A stretch of 28,984 nt of DNA from Candidatus Brocadiaceae bacterium. GTDB taxonomy: Bacteria > Planctomycetota > Brocadiia > Brocadiales > Bathyanammoxibiaceae. The stretch is from the NCBI GenBank assembly GCA_030018855.1, contig JASEHG010000004.1:1-28984 (forward strand), written 5' to 3'. Below, one piece after another: positions 1-6,867 of this stretch (position 1 is its first letter; every line of letters starts with the position of its first letter). Under the pieces are notes generated by a model, which saw only the letters and a list, made by a program, of their open reading frames with translations, did not search any database and was not told where the DNA came from. The position numbers were made by a program, and so were the translations under genes.

Positions 1-9
1 CCCCCTCCC

Positions 10-36
10 TTCCCTCCCCCCTCAAGGGGGAGGGAA
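10..36. repeat. C-rich/G-rich palindromic repeat
   Basis: An 11-bp perfect stem (TTCCCTCCCCC against GGGGGAGGGAA) surrounds the loop CTCAA. The same 27-base unit recurs at 6908-6934, and related TCAAGGGAGGGGG hairpins lie at 4722-4750 and 7039-7061. It is a dispersed intergenic repeat of this genome. The trailing A-run would become U only on the minus strand upstream of the stem, so it is not a plus-strand terminator. Confidence 0.8.
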
Positions 37-61
37 AAAAGCACCAGAACGGAAAAACTAG

Positions 62-76
62 TCCGCCTTAGGCGGA
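62..76. repeat. TCCGCCT-AGGCGGA mini-palindrome
   Basis: A 7-bp inverted repeat, TCCGCCT and AGGCGGA around one T, lies just upstream of the first gene. The same core is nested inside larger palindromes at 3318-3355, 4672-4709 and 6821-6853, and a decayed copy is at 14920-14934. Confidence 0.75.
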
Positions 77-97
77 TTGTAGAGGCATCGAAAGTAT

Positions 98-1285
98 ATG
101 ATTCTAAAAAATATCAATCAAATTACTGCACAGGATTTACAAACTTTAATAGATAACTCGGTATTAGAAGGTAAAATGATAGAGTATAAACAAGAATTAC
201 CAGGCAATTCTGATACTGACAAAAAAGAATTTCTTGCCGATGTCTCATCTTTTGCAAATGCCAGCGGCGGAGACTTGATATATGGAATTGTTGAGGATAA
301 GGGAATCCCTATAGAATTAAAAGGTTTGACTATTGAGAATATAGATTCAGAAATTAGTAGGCTTGAGAACATTATAAGGGATGGGATTGGGCCAAGAATA
401 TCGGGGGTAGCCATTAGTAAACCTATTTGTCTTTTAAATTCAAAGGTTGCTTTAATAATCAGGGTTCCAAAAAGCTGGATAAGTCCTCATCGTGTAATTT
501 TTAAAAGTCACGACAAGTTTTATTCAAGAAGTACAACCGGAAAATATCCAATGGATGTTGGAGAATTGCGGGTTGCCTTTAATTTATCTGAAACGATAAC
601 GGAGAGAATCCGAAATTTTAGAGTAGATAGAATATCAAAAATACGGGCTAATGAAACCCCCGTGCCCCTTGTTGATACTGCTAAAATAGCTCTTCATTTA
701 ATACCAGTCATTTCATTCAACCCTGCCCAAAGATATGAGATAAGTAGAATAGCCTCTCATCCAGAGAAAATGCCTCCTATCTATCAGAGTTCTGGTTTAA
801 GCAGATATAACCTTGATGGGTTCTTAACTTATTATCATCAAGAAGACCGAGTAGAAGGAAAATCACGTTTTTATTCTTATGTTCAACTCTTTAACAATGG
901 CATCGTTGAGGCCGTAGAAGGAAAATTGCTTAACCCTAAACGTCCTGCAGGATTATATATCCCAAGCGGTGCTTACGAAAAAGCATTGATTAAGTCGGTT
1001 TCTGATTATTTTGGCGTCCTTAAACTACTAAATGTTGATTTGCCGATAATCGTCTTCTTAACTCTAATTGGAGTTAAAGGATATTATATGGCGGTGGATG
1101 TGACAACAGTTGGAGCATCTGAAACGATTGATAGAGATATTCTGCCACTACCGGAGAATATAATCGAGAGCTACAACGATAGTGCAGAAAATATTTTAAG
1201 ACCCTGCTTTGATTCTATCTGGAATGCGTGTGGATTTTCCAGATCACATAATTATGATGCCTCAGGAAGGTGGATAGCAAAATAG
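98..1285 (+). CDS. AlbA_2 (Schlafen-like) putative DNA-binding domain protein
   Basis: The first ~150 residues match the AlbA_2/divergent AAA-4 domain found in many bacterial proteins annotated as putative transcriptional regulators or nucleases: the EYKQEL strand near residue 30, then DVSSFANASGGDLIYGI, and later a FYSRSTTGKYPM segment that fits the usual FYxRxGxxxxPM signature. The remaining ~240 residues are not recognised and may sense a ligand or partner. No membrane segment is seen. The ATG follows AGAGG at a long spacing. Codons are markedly AT-rich compared with the neighbouring batA-like gene, which suggests recent acquisition. The stop is one base from the next start, so the two could be co-transcribed, but the contrast in composition argues against a shared history. 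The role is unknown; a regulatory or defence-related nucleic-acid-binding function is inference only. Confidence 0.8.
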   Translation: MILKNINQITAQDLQTLIDNSVLEGKMIEYKQELPGNSDTDKKEFLADVSSFANASGGDLIYGIVEDKGIPIELKGLTIENIDSEISRLENIIRDGIGPRISGVAISKPICLLNSKVALIIRVPKSWISPHRVIFKSHDKFYSRSTTGKYPMDVGELRVAFNLSETITERIRNFRVDRISKIRANETPVPLVDTAKIALHLIPVISFNPAQRYEISRIASHPEKMPPIYQSSGLSRYNLDGFLTYYHQEDRVEGKSRFYSYVQLFNNGIVEAVEGKLLNPKRPAGLYIPSGAYEKALIKSVSDYFGVLKLLNVDLPIIVFLTLIGVKGYYMAVDVTTVGASETIDRDILPLPENIIESYNDSAENILRPCFDSIWNACGFSRSHNYDASGRWIAK

Positions 1286-1286
1286 T

Positions 1287-2297
1287 ATGCTAGTCTTTAC
1301 TCACGAAGAATACCTCTGGATGGTGGGGCTTCTAAGCCTTGCGGTCTTTCTCCTATACCTCTTCAGCCTCTGGAGGAAGAGGCTGTGGATGAAGGGCTTC
1401 GGGCGGCTGGAACTCCTGTTGAAAGCAGGCAGGTTCCCAGGGATACCCCAAAACGTCCTCAGAGGGCTTCTTATAAGCGCGGCCCTGGCAGGACTGGCAC
1501 TGGTACTCCTGGGGCCTCAATGGCTGACCCAGGAGGAGCAGTACGAAAAAGAGGGCCTGGAGATAGTCTTCGCCCTGGACGTCTCCCTGAGTATGCTGGC
1601 TGAGGACGTCAAGCCTAACCGCCTGCAAAGGGCAAAGGCGGAGATTGGCAATCTCGTGGGTGAACTCAAGGAGGACCGTCTGGGCGTCGTGGTCTTTGCA
1701 GGGAAGGCCTTCTCCCTCCTGCCCTACCTCACCCAGGACTACGAACGCATATTCCTGAGGACGCTCTCCCTCATAAACGAGAGTTACACCAGGTTTGTCC
1801 CCTACGGGACCAACGTCGGCAACGCCTTGCTCCTGTCCCTGGACGTCTTCAGTAACAAACCCAATGAAAAGGTGCTGATACTCCTGACGGACGGGGAAGA
1901 ACAGATAGCCGTTAGGAGCCAGGTAGCCGAGGCCGTGAGACTCCTTTTAGAAAAGAAACACATCTCCCTTTACATGATTGGTATCGGGGACCCCTCCGTT
2001 TTTTCCCGAATCCCCCATAAAGACAGTAGCGGTAAGACGGTGGGTTATGAAAGGGACATGGAGGGAAAGATTATTGAGACCCGCCCCGACCCCTCCTTCC
2101 TCACGGAAATAGCCCAACTCACCGGAGGTAAATATATCCATGATGCCACCGGGGAGGAGCTAAGGGACATCTTCCGTAAAGCCATTGAAGAACATAGAAA
2201 GATAGTGGGCATAAAAACCCATAAGGTACTTATAGACATATCCCGCCACTGCCTGGGGGCCGCCCTGGTATTTTTGTCTCTTGCACTTTTGGTTTGA
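1287..2297 (+). CDS. BatA-like von Willebrand factor A membrane protein
   Basis: The architecture is that of BatA (Bacteroides aerotolerance family): two N-terminal membrane helices (about residues 12-29 and 59-77), a VWA domain, and one C-terminal helix (about 318-336). The metal-ion-dependent adhesion site is intact: DVSLS at 98-102, a conserved Thr in PYGTNVG, and LTDGEE further on. Family members sit in operons with a MoxR ATPase, BatB and TPR proteins and probably act as a periplasmic protein-binding scaffold. None of these partners is nearby here, so this copy is an orphan. No good Shine-Dalgarno stands at normal spacing before the chosen ATG. An internal ATG (MVGLL) is possible but would clip the first hydrophobic stretch. 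Confidence 0.85.
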   Translation: MLVFTHEEYLWMVGLLSLAVFLLYLFSLWRKRLWMKGFGRLELLLKAGRFPGIPQNVLRGLLISAALAGLALVLLGPQWLTQEEQYEKEGLEIVFALDVSLSMLAEDVKPNRLQRAKAEIGNLVGELKEDRLGVVVFAGKAFSLLPYLTQDYERIFLRTLSLINESYTRFVPYGTNVGNALLLSLDVFSNKPNEKVLILLTDGEEQIAVRSQVAEAVRLLLEKKHISLYMIGIGDPSVFSRIPHKDSSGKTVGYERDMEGKIIETRPDPSFLTEIAQLTGGKYIHDATGEELRDIFRKAIEEHRKIVGIKTHKVLIDISRHCLGAALVFLSLALLV

Positions 2298-2315
2298 AAA
2301 CCCCGTTCTAGTCGT

Positions 2316-2354
2316 CTCACGTTGCCATCTTCACAGAAGTGGTGAGTGTTATTT
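2316..2354 (+). terminator. Possible terminator after the batA-like gene
   Basis: An imperfect hairpin pairs CTCA with TGAG on the outside and CCATCTTC with GAAGTGG (one bulge) on the inside. TGTTATTT follows. It lies 19 bases after the batA-like stop. The U-tract is weak. Confidence 0.4.
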
Positions 2355-2366
2355 AAAAAATATCTC

Positions 2367-2393
2367 TTGACTTGTATGCTTTCATAATATAAT
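2367..2393 (+). promoter_or_regulatory. Putative sigma70 promoter for the 2476-2994 gene pair
   Basis: TTGACT (2367-2372) and TATAAT (2388-2393) are separated by 15 bases, which is short. It is the only good match in the gap, and it precedes the small gene pair by about 80 bases. Confidence 0.5.
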
Positions 2394-2475
2394 AATAGTG
2401 GTGCCATTCTATCCTTACGTCTTTCCCAGGGCGTAAAAGAAAGGAGAGCCGAAATGAGACTAAGGAGACATACTA

Positions 2476-2790
2476 ATGGAAATGTTAGACGTAGTAATCC
2501 ACCTCCCTATCTACTACAACGATGGTACTAAAATTGAAGATGAAACGTTTACCCAAACCTTTGAGGAACTGGCGGAAAAATTTGGTGGTGGCACAATCTA
2601 CGAGGGCATTAAGGGTGTCTGGTACTCCGAAGGAAAGAAGTTCGTAGACGAGATAAAGATTGTAGAGATTACCGTGCCCGAAACCCCTGAAGTAAAGGAA
2701 TGGTTCAATGCTTATGCAAGGGATACCCTTAAGCACAGGTTCAAACAAGAGAAGATCTGGCTCAAGTTCAGGAAATCAGAGGTTGATTAA
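2476..2790 (+). CDS. Small hypothetical protein, possible partner of RHH protein
   Basis: A 104-residue soluble protein with a clear ribosome site (AAGGAG, 8 bases before the ATG). It is acidic at the N-terminus and basic at the C-terminus (LKHRFKQEKIWLKFRKSEVD), with an aromatic, strand-rich centre. I do not recognise the family. It is followed after 24 bases by a ribbon-helix-helix gene on the same strand, behind one promoter. That arrangement and size fit a toxin-antitoxin-like pair, or a small regulator and its target. This is context only; no toxin motif is visible. Confidence 0.6.
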   Translation: MEMLDVVIHLPIYYNDGTKIEDETFTQTFEELAEKFGGGTIYEGIKGVWYSEGKKFVDEIKIVEITVPETPEVKEWFNAYARDTLKHRFKQEKIWLKFRKSEVD

Positions 2791-2814
2791 CTCTAGTTGC
2801 GAGGGTTTAACGTC

Positions 2815-2994
2815 ATGAAAAAACTGGAAAAACCCGTTACACTGTTTGCGGCAATAGAAGAATCTCAGCACGAGGCGCTTCGCTACATAGCGTACAAGGA
2901 AAAGAAGTCTATTGCAGAGATAGTCCGCGAGGCGATTGAAAACTACACTAAAAACGTCTCCAAAAAATATCCCATACATGCTGGGAAGGCGTAA
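2815..2994 (+). CDS. Ribbon-helix-helix (CopG/Arc-like) DNA-binding protein
   Basis: A 59-residue protein starting MKKLEKPVT. It has the RHH pattern: an N-terminal strand (VTLFAAI), then two helices (EESQHEALRYIAYKEKKS and IAEIVREAIENYTKN). The ATG at 2815 is chosen over an upstream in-frame TTG at 2797 because GAGGG at 2801-2805 sits 9 bases before it. RHH proteins of this size usually dimerise on operator DNA and often serve as antitoxins that repress their own promoter. The partner would be the 104-residue gene just upstream. Confidence 0.75.
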   Translation: MKKLEKPVTLFAAIEESQHEALRYIAYKEKKSIAEIVREAIENYTKNVSKKYPIHAGKA

Positions 2995-3062
2995 GTGTTG
3001 CTTTGGTGTCCATCTCTCTAATAACGACCCACCTAAATACCAGATTAGCCCAAAAAATTCCC

Positions 3063-3090
3063 TTGACATTTCCTTAAAACCGTGTATGCT
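3063..3090 (+). promoter_or_regulatory. Strong putative sigma70 promoter
   Basis: TTGACA (3063-3068), a 16-base spacer and TATGCT (3085-3090). Transcription would begin near 3097 and run through the micro-ORF cluster to the terminator at 3887-3920, giving an RNA of about 0.8 kb. Confidence 0.6.
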
Positions 3091-3317
3091 CTTAAGCAAC
3101 AGTTCTGGCCGTTTTAAGAACTGGCCTTAATCAAGGCACCCAAGTGGACGCAGGCGAAGAAAGTTCTAATAGTAGTCCTACCATTGGTATCCCTCCAAGG
3201 GTACTAAATACCCTACACAAGGAAGCACCTCCTTTAAGATACCTCCCGTTCTGGCACTTCAAATCCGCTTCAAGCAGGCACCTGAATAAAAATATATCTC
3301 CAACTAAAACCCCTTAT

Positions 3318-3355
3318 GTAGGGGCACGTTGTCCGCCTCAGGCGGATGCCCCTAC
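3318..3355. repeat. Nested palindromic repeat, GTAGGGGCA family
   Basis: A 38-bp unit: the outer arms GTAGGGGCA and TGCCCCTAC enclose TCCGCCT-C-AGGCGGA. It is nearly identical to 4672-4709. Confidence 0.85.
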
Positions 3356-3478
3356 CAGGTCCTCTCGCCTGGGACCATAAAACTTATAGTAAACAAAGAG
3401 AAGCCAGCGGGTATTAGCTTTGTTGGTAAATAGTGGAGGGGAGGCAACCTTGATAATAAAAGCGTGGAGGGAATAAGG

Positions 3479-3502
3479 ATGAAAAAGGGCAAAGGAAGGT
3501 AA
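3479..3502 (+). CDS. Micro-ORF 1, peptide MKKGKGR
   Basis: Seven codons and TAA, preceded by GGAGGG (3466-3471), 7 bases from the ATG. This is the first of three micro-ORFs that share MKKGKG. The repetition of peptide start plus strong ribosome site makes chance unlikely. I do not recognise the family. The peptide is Lys/Gly rich with no hydrophobic segment. It could be a leader peptide, a tiny nucleic-acid-binding peptide, or a translated site whose occupancy by ribosomes matters. Confidence 0.5.
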   Translation: MKKGKGR

Positions 3503-3543
3503 CAAGGACACGCGTCCTAAAAGATAGGATTTTAGACCCTGCT

Positions 3544-3638
3544 AGAGGCATACTCCTTAGGCTGTCTTGCCTGGTCATGCCTCTGGCAGGTTCGCCGTAG
3601 AGGAGTTTCGCCTTCGGCGGACCTTTTGGGGGAAACCC
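3544..3638 (+). other. Hairpin-rich spacer between micro-ORFs 1 and 2
   Basis: Three potential RNA hairpins occur in order. AGAGGCAT (3544-3551) pairs with ATGCCTCT (3577-3584). TTCGCC/GGCGGA forms near 3608-3621. GGGG-GAAA-CCCC forms near 3627-3638. The element TTTTAGACC occurs before it (3530-3538) and again after micro-ORF 2 (3710-3718). This supports a structured transcript; no known riboswitch class was recognised. Confidence 0.45.
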
Positions 3639-3677
3639 CTTAAGATTGACCTTTATCAGGAAAGGAGGTGACCAAAG

Positions 3678-3704
3678 ATGAAGAAGGGCAAAGGAAAGAA
3701 ATAA
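3678..3704 (+). CDS. Micro-ORF 2, peptide MKKGKGKK
   Basis: Eight codons and TAA, with a near-perfect Shine-Dalgarno AGGAGG (3663-3668) 9 bases before the ATG. It shares MKKGKG with micro-ORFs 1 and 3, using AAG instead of AAA at some Lys codons. Synonymous changes around a constant peptide suggest the peptide, not just the DNA, is kept. Confidence 0.55.
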   Translation: MKKGKGKK

Positions 3705-3771
3705 GGTGTTTTTAGACCTTTTGTAAGGAATTCAATGTGAGACGCATATTTGTGGGAAAGGAGGCAACGAC

Positions 3772-3810
3772 ATGAAGAAGGGTAAAGGTTGTGGCAGCCC
3801 AAAGAGGTAA
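3772..3810 (+). CDS. Micro-ORF 3, peptide MKKGKGCGSPKR
   Basis: Twelve codons and TAA, with AAGGAGG ending 8 bases or fewer from the ATG. It is the longest of the set and adds CGSPKR, including one Cys, after the common MKKGKG. The terminator at 3887-3920 follows, so this is the last unit in the transcript. The function is unknown. Confidence 0.55.
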   Translation: MKKGKGCGSPKR

Positions 3811-3886
3811 GCCACAATGGTTTCGTCTTCTTAGTGTTCGGGATTGGAATTAGTTGCGCTCCTTCCCGACAGACTTCATAACACAA

Positions 3887-3920
3887 GGGCATGCCTCATC
3901 GGAGGCATGCCCTCTTTCTT
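3887..3920 (+). terminator. Rho-independent-like terminator
   Basis: An 11-bp perfect stem, GGGCATGCCTC (3887-3897) and GAGGCATGCCC (3902-3912), with a four-base loop and TCTTTCTT immediately after. It closes the micro-ORF transcript before the exported-protein gene. It could also act as an attenuator for that gene. Confidence 0.75.
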
Positions 3921-3989
3921 CCCCAACTACGACTCCCCCATAAAAATTTGACAAGACAAAAACAAAATGTTAGACTCCTTCCCTACCCC

Positions 3990-4577
3990 ATGAAGAGAGA
4001 ACTCCTTTACGTTATCCTTTTCTGCACCCTCCTGAGCCCCCAGGCCGAAGGGGTACAGCTAAAACTCGGGGACAAGGACATAAAAGAGGCCATCTACTAC
4101 GGTTCCCACAGAAAAGAACTCCCCCACCCTGAACTCTTGAAAGCCTGGAGGATAGACCTTGGCTATGGGGTAGGGTCGGCCACATTAATCACACCCTACG
4201 CAAGTCTAATCATCCTGGCCAAGGAATCTGCCCTTACGTCCCGCGAACCTACGGAACATGAGATACAAAAAGAACTAGAAGAGAAGTCGGGACATATCAG
4301 CTTTGGTTGCGGCTTGTACGGGGAAGAAATAGACTTTGCCCCTAACTGCAAGGCGGTACTGGAATATAAAGATGAGAAACGTGGGACCACTTATACAAGT
4401 CTCCCCCCTTCGGCCCACTATACCAAAAGTTATCCCGCCTCACCCAGGTTCTGGGCCCTGTGTTTCTTCCGCTTCCCCATGGCAGGCATCGGGGCCAACG
4501 ACAAGGTTACCCTGGTCTTAACAGACGCAAAGGGGAAAGAACTGAGGTTCCCTTTTGACCTCTCTCAATTAAGATGA
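3990..4577 (+). CDS. Exported hypothetical protein
   Basis: A 195-residue protein with a short signal peptide (MKRELLYVILFCTLLSPQAEG, cleavage near residue 21) and no further membrane helix. The mature part has two Cys in close succession (FGCGLYGEE and FAPNCKAV), which could form a disulfide in the periplasm, then a strand-rich C-terminus. The start at 3990 is chosen over an in-frame upstream ATG at 3891 because that one lies inside the terminator hairpin and would bury the signal peptide behind 33 basic residues. No Shine-Dalgarno is seen before 3990. The family is not recognised. Confidence 0.65.
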   Translation: MKRELLYVILFCTLLSPQAEGVQLKLGDKDIKEAIYYGSHRKELPHPELLKAWRIDLGYGVGSATLITPYASLIILAKESALTSREPTEHEIQKELEEKSGHISFGCGLYGEEIDFAPNCKAVLEYKDEKRGTTYTSLPPSAHYTKSYPASPRFWALCFFRFPMAGIGANDKVTLVLTDAKGKELRFPFDLSQLR

Positions 4578-4578
4578 G

Positions 4579-4750
4579 AGACCTCGGCGAAACCCCTATT
4601 TATGGGACTCCGCCCGGCACCCCTCCCCCTAGAGGGGGGAGGGAAGGGTGGGGGTGATTGTGAATTACCTGGTAGGGGCACGTTGTCCGCCTAAGACGGA
4701 TGCCCCTACATCACCCTCCCCCTTCCCCCTCCCATCAAGGGAGGGGGAAG
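4579..4750 (+). repeat. Composite intergenic repeat, copy A
   Basis: Ordered pieces: AGACCTCGGCGAAAC..., a C-rich/G-rich hairpin, GGGTGGGGGTGATT, an inserted GTAGGGGCA palindrome, then CTTCCCCCTCCC-ATCAA-GGGAGGGGGAAG. The same order and orientation recurs at 6868-7063, so the two copies bracket the dehydratase-like gene and the Uma2 gene. It begins two bases after the exported-protein stop. Confidence 0.7.
4672..4709. repeat. Nested palindromic repeat, GTAGGGGCA family
   Basis: A 38-bp unit with the same layout as 3318-3355: outer arms GTAGGGGCA/TGCCCCTAC and an inner TCCGCCTAAGACGGA with one mismatch. It lies inside composite copy A. Confidence 0.85.
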
Positions 4751-4786
4751 AATCAAGGGCACTCATAGACATTTTCAGAGGACTCA

Positions 4787-6100
4787 ATGAATTACAAAAA
4801 GGGACTAAAGAAAGACATTGAAGGCTGGTTAGCCCGGTTCTTTCTCCGAGAATTATGCCACCTCGGACCTTACTTTATAGGTAACCGTATCAGTAAAGAG
4901 ATAGCTAGCCTTAACTTCTTATGGAAGGAAGGCTACAAGTTCTTTCACGAGGCATATGCTAATGAACACCGGGTGGTATGGACCAGCCTGTTTGTCCCCT
5001 CAGAAATCCTTTTCGCCCTGGGCCTGATACCTCTCAGTCTGGAGGTAATCGCCGCCCTCTTTGCAGGGGCGGGTCAGAGTCCCAAGGGGCTTGCCGAGGC
5101 AGAGGCAGAGGGCATCCCTACCGACGTGTGCACCTTCCACCGTTCTGCCCTGGGTTTCGCCTTCAAGGGCTACATCCCCAGGCCCATCATCCATGCCACT
5201 ACCAGTACCCTCTGCGACTCCAACATTAAGATGTCAAGGATAGGCGAGACGATTACAGGCAAAGAGACGCTGGTGCTGGACGTGCCTTACGACCTTACAA
5301 AAGAGTCTGTCCGTTACCTTTCTGCGCAGTTGGAAGAATTTACTAAGAAACTAGAGGCCGTGACGGGGCGAAGGATGGACCCACAAAGGCTTAGAGAGGT
5401 CATTGAAAGGGCAAACCGCACAAGGGAGAAGATGTTAGAGATAAATGAAATAAGGACAAGCCCCTTCTCTCCCCTGCCCGGGACAAAGGCGCTGGGCTTC
5501 ATGCTCCCCAGTCATGTCCTCCAGGGCTCCAGCCGCTCAGAGGAATTTTATACCAGGCTCGCCGCAGAGCTCAAAGAAATGGTATCTGCTAAAGAAAAGA
5601 GTGGCGACTCCCCAGAGGAAAAGATACGGCTCCTGTGGCTGGAACTGAAACCCTATTTTAAGTGTGAAATCCCAACGGTACTAGAGACGGACAGCGATAT
5701 AAAGATAGCCTTTGAAGAGACGAATTACGTCTATTGGGAACCCCTTGACCCGCAGAGACCCTACGAAAGCCTTGCCAGGAAGCTCATCTCCAATCACTAC
5801 AACGGCCCCCTGGACCGCAGGATAGAGGTATTAAAGACACTGGTAAAAAAATATGCCATAGACGGTGTGATAATCTTTTCCCACTGGGGCTGTCGCAGGA
5901 ATAATGCCGCAGTGCCTGTGATAAAACGGGAGTTAAACCTGGAGGGCGTCCCAGTTATGAACCTGGACGGGGACTGCGTGGATGACCAGAATTTCACCTC
6001 CGGACAGCTAAAGACACGCCTTGAGGGCTTCATGGAGATGCTCAGGAGCGGCGGCCACTCCCAATCCGCCTCAGGTGGACGGCTACTGACCACCCCATGA
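4787..6100 (+). CDS. 2-hydroxyacyl-CoA dehydratase family protein (HgdB/BcrC-like)
   Basis: 437 residues. It aligns by eye with the HGD-D family of [4Fe-4S] proteins (2-hydroxyglutaryl-CoA dehydratase subunits, benzoyl-CoA reductase subunits, double-cubane proteins). Conserved Cys that would hold a cluster are in TDVCTFHRS (C115), STLCDSN (C143) and SHWGCRRN (C369), with GDCVDD (C397) near the end. These enzymes need an ATP-dependent activator (HgdC/FldI type) and usually a sister subunit; neither is adjacent. A stand-alone role in reductive chemistry is therefore open. The last ~12 residues (SASGGRLL) are encoded by a TCCGCCTCAGGTGGA repeat and are probably not functional. The start is supported by AGAGGA just upstream. 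Confidence 0.85.
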   Translation: MNYKKGLKKDIEGWLARFFLRELCHLGPYFIGNRISKEIASLNFLWKEGYKFFHEAYANEHRVVWTSLFVPSEILFALGLIPLSLEVIAALFAGAGQSPKGLAEAEAEGIPTDVCTFHRSALGFAFKGYIPRPIIHATTSTLCDSNIKMSRIGETITGKETLVLDVPYDLTKESVRYLSAQLEEFTKKLEAVTGRRMDPQRLREVIERANRTREKMLEINEIRTSPFSPLPGTKALGFMLPSHVLQGSSRSEEFYTRLAAELKEMVSAKEKSGDSPEEKIRLLWLELKPYFKCEIPTVLETDSDIKIAFEETNYVYWEPLDPQRPYESLARKLISNHYNGPLDRRIEVLKTLVKKYAIDGVIIFSHWGCRRNNAAVPVIKRELNLEGVPVMNLDGDCVDDQNFTSGQLKTRLEGFMEMLRSGGHSQSASGGRLLTTP

Positions 6101-6199
6101 GTAAGAGAAAGACCTCTCCCACACCACGGACCCAGGCACCTCCCTACAAGGGCAAACCCCCCCGAACGAGGTAGACATAGGGGTGGGCCTGAGAACTAA

Positions 6200-6742
6200 C
6201 TAAAAGACCTCCTTCAACCTCACCTTCAGGCCCTTCAACATAGTCGGCTGCAGGGTATCTTCCAGCCCATAGAGTCCAACTGTCCTGTACCCCCCTTCCT
6301 CCAGGCGCATCTGCTCTATCTGCTTCTTCTGGGGGTCTACTATCCAGTATTCCCTCACCCCGTATTTCCGGTAAAGCTTCTTCTTGTGCACCCTGTCCCT
6401 GTACCTTAACGAAGGAGAAAGAATTTCTATTATAAGGTCAGGGGCACCCTGGACGTTCTTCTCCTTTACTATCCCTAACCGCCCTTTTTCTATAAACAGG
6501 AGGTCCGGTTGAACAACGTCCTCACGGGATAGTACTACGTCTGTGGGGGCATCGTAAACCTTTCCCAGGTCATTTTCTTTTACGAACTTCCAGAGGATAA
6601 ATTCCAGGTTCCTTGAGACATCCTGGTGGTATGATTCAGGGGCGGGGACCATGAAGAGTTCTCCTTCAATAAGCTCGTAACGCCTGTCTTCGGGCAGGTG
6701 GAGATAATCCTGGTAGGTAAACTTAACGGCCGTCTTGGACAT
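6200..6742 (-). CDS. Uma2 family (DUF820) restriction-endonuclease-fold protein
   Basis: 180 residues, full length for the family. It opens with YELIEGELFMVPAP, and the PD-(D/E)xK core is visible as VVQPDLLFI (D80) and PDLIIEILSPS (E106), followed by the helix HKKKLYRKYGVREYWIVDP. Uma2 proteins are widespread in cyanobacteria and other multi-copy genomes; their biological role is unsettled, and a nuclease in a mobile or defence context is suspected. GGAGAGG precedes the ATG. It is convergent with the dehydratase-like gene and bracketed with it by the composite repeats. Confidence 0.9.
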   Translation of the reverse strand: MSKTAVKFTYQDYLHLPEDRRYELIEGELFMVPAPESYHQDVSRNLEFILWKFVKENDLGKVYDAPTDVVLSREDVVQPDLLFIEKGRLGIVKEKNVQGAPDLIIEILSPSLRYRDRVHKKKLYRKYGVREYWIVDPQKKQIEQMRLEEGGYRTVGLYGLEDTLQPTMLKGLKVRLKEVF

Positions 6743-6785
6743 CTGCTCTTACCTCTCCGCCAGTAGCGGTATCAGTCAATTAAAA

Positions 6786-6815
6786 ATTATACTCCTACTG
6801 TATTGTTATTGTCCA
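6786..6815 (-). promoter_or_regulatory. Putative promoter of the Uma2 gene
   Basis: On the minus strand TGGACA (6815-6810), an 18-base spacer and TATAAT (6791-6786), about 45 bases before the start codon. Confidence 0.5.
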
Positions 6816-6820
6816 TAGAC

Positions 6821-6853
6821 ATAGGTTACATCCGCCTAAAGCGGATTACCTAT
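6821..6853. repeat. Nested palindrome, ATAGGT variant
   Basis: Outer arms ATAGGT/ACCTAT enclose ATCCGCCT-AA-AGCGGAT. This is the same nested design as the GTAGGGGCA elements but with different outer arms. Confidence 0.7.
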
Positions 6854-6867
6854 ACCTGTATACAATA

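Larger units (their letters stand above)
2995..3478 (+). other. Non-coding stretch before the micro-ORF cluster
   Basis: No convincing gene is present. It holds a consensus promoter (3063-3090), a 7-bp hairpin near the predicted transcript start (CAGTTCT 3100-3106 with AGAACTG 3117-3123), and a 38-bp palindromic repeat (3318-3355). Near its end is a GGAGGGGAGGCAAC ribosome-site-like run before a TTG-initiated 8-codon frame at 3450-3476. That frame resembles the leader of the third micro-ORF (GGAGGCAAC) but does not encode MKKGKG. Confidence 0.6.

Noticed and set aside
3144..3380. A 78-codon open frame on the plus strand
   Set aside because: It runs through a 38-bp palindromic repeat, has no ribosome site and no recognisable composition; it is chance.
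3887..3990. ATG at 3891 as the start of the exported protein
   Set aside because: It lies in the terminator stem and would place 33 residues before the signal peptide.
3318..4709. Two near-identical 38-bp palindromes considered as CRISPR repeats
   Set aside because: They are more than 1 kb apart, self-complementary throughout, and related elements are scattered over the window with no regular spacers.
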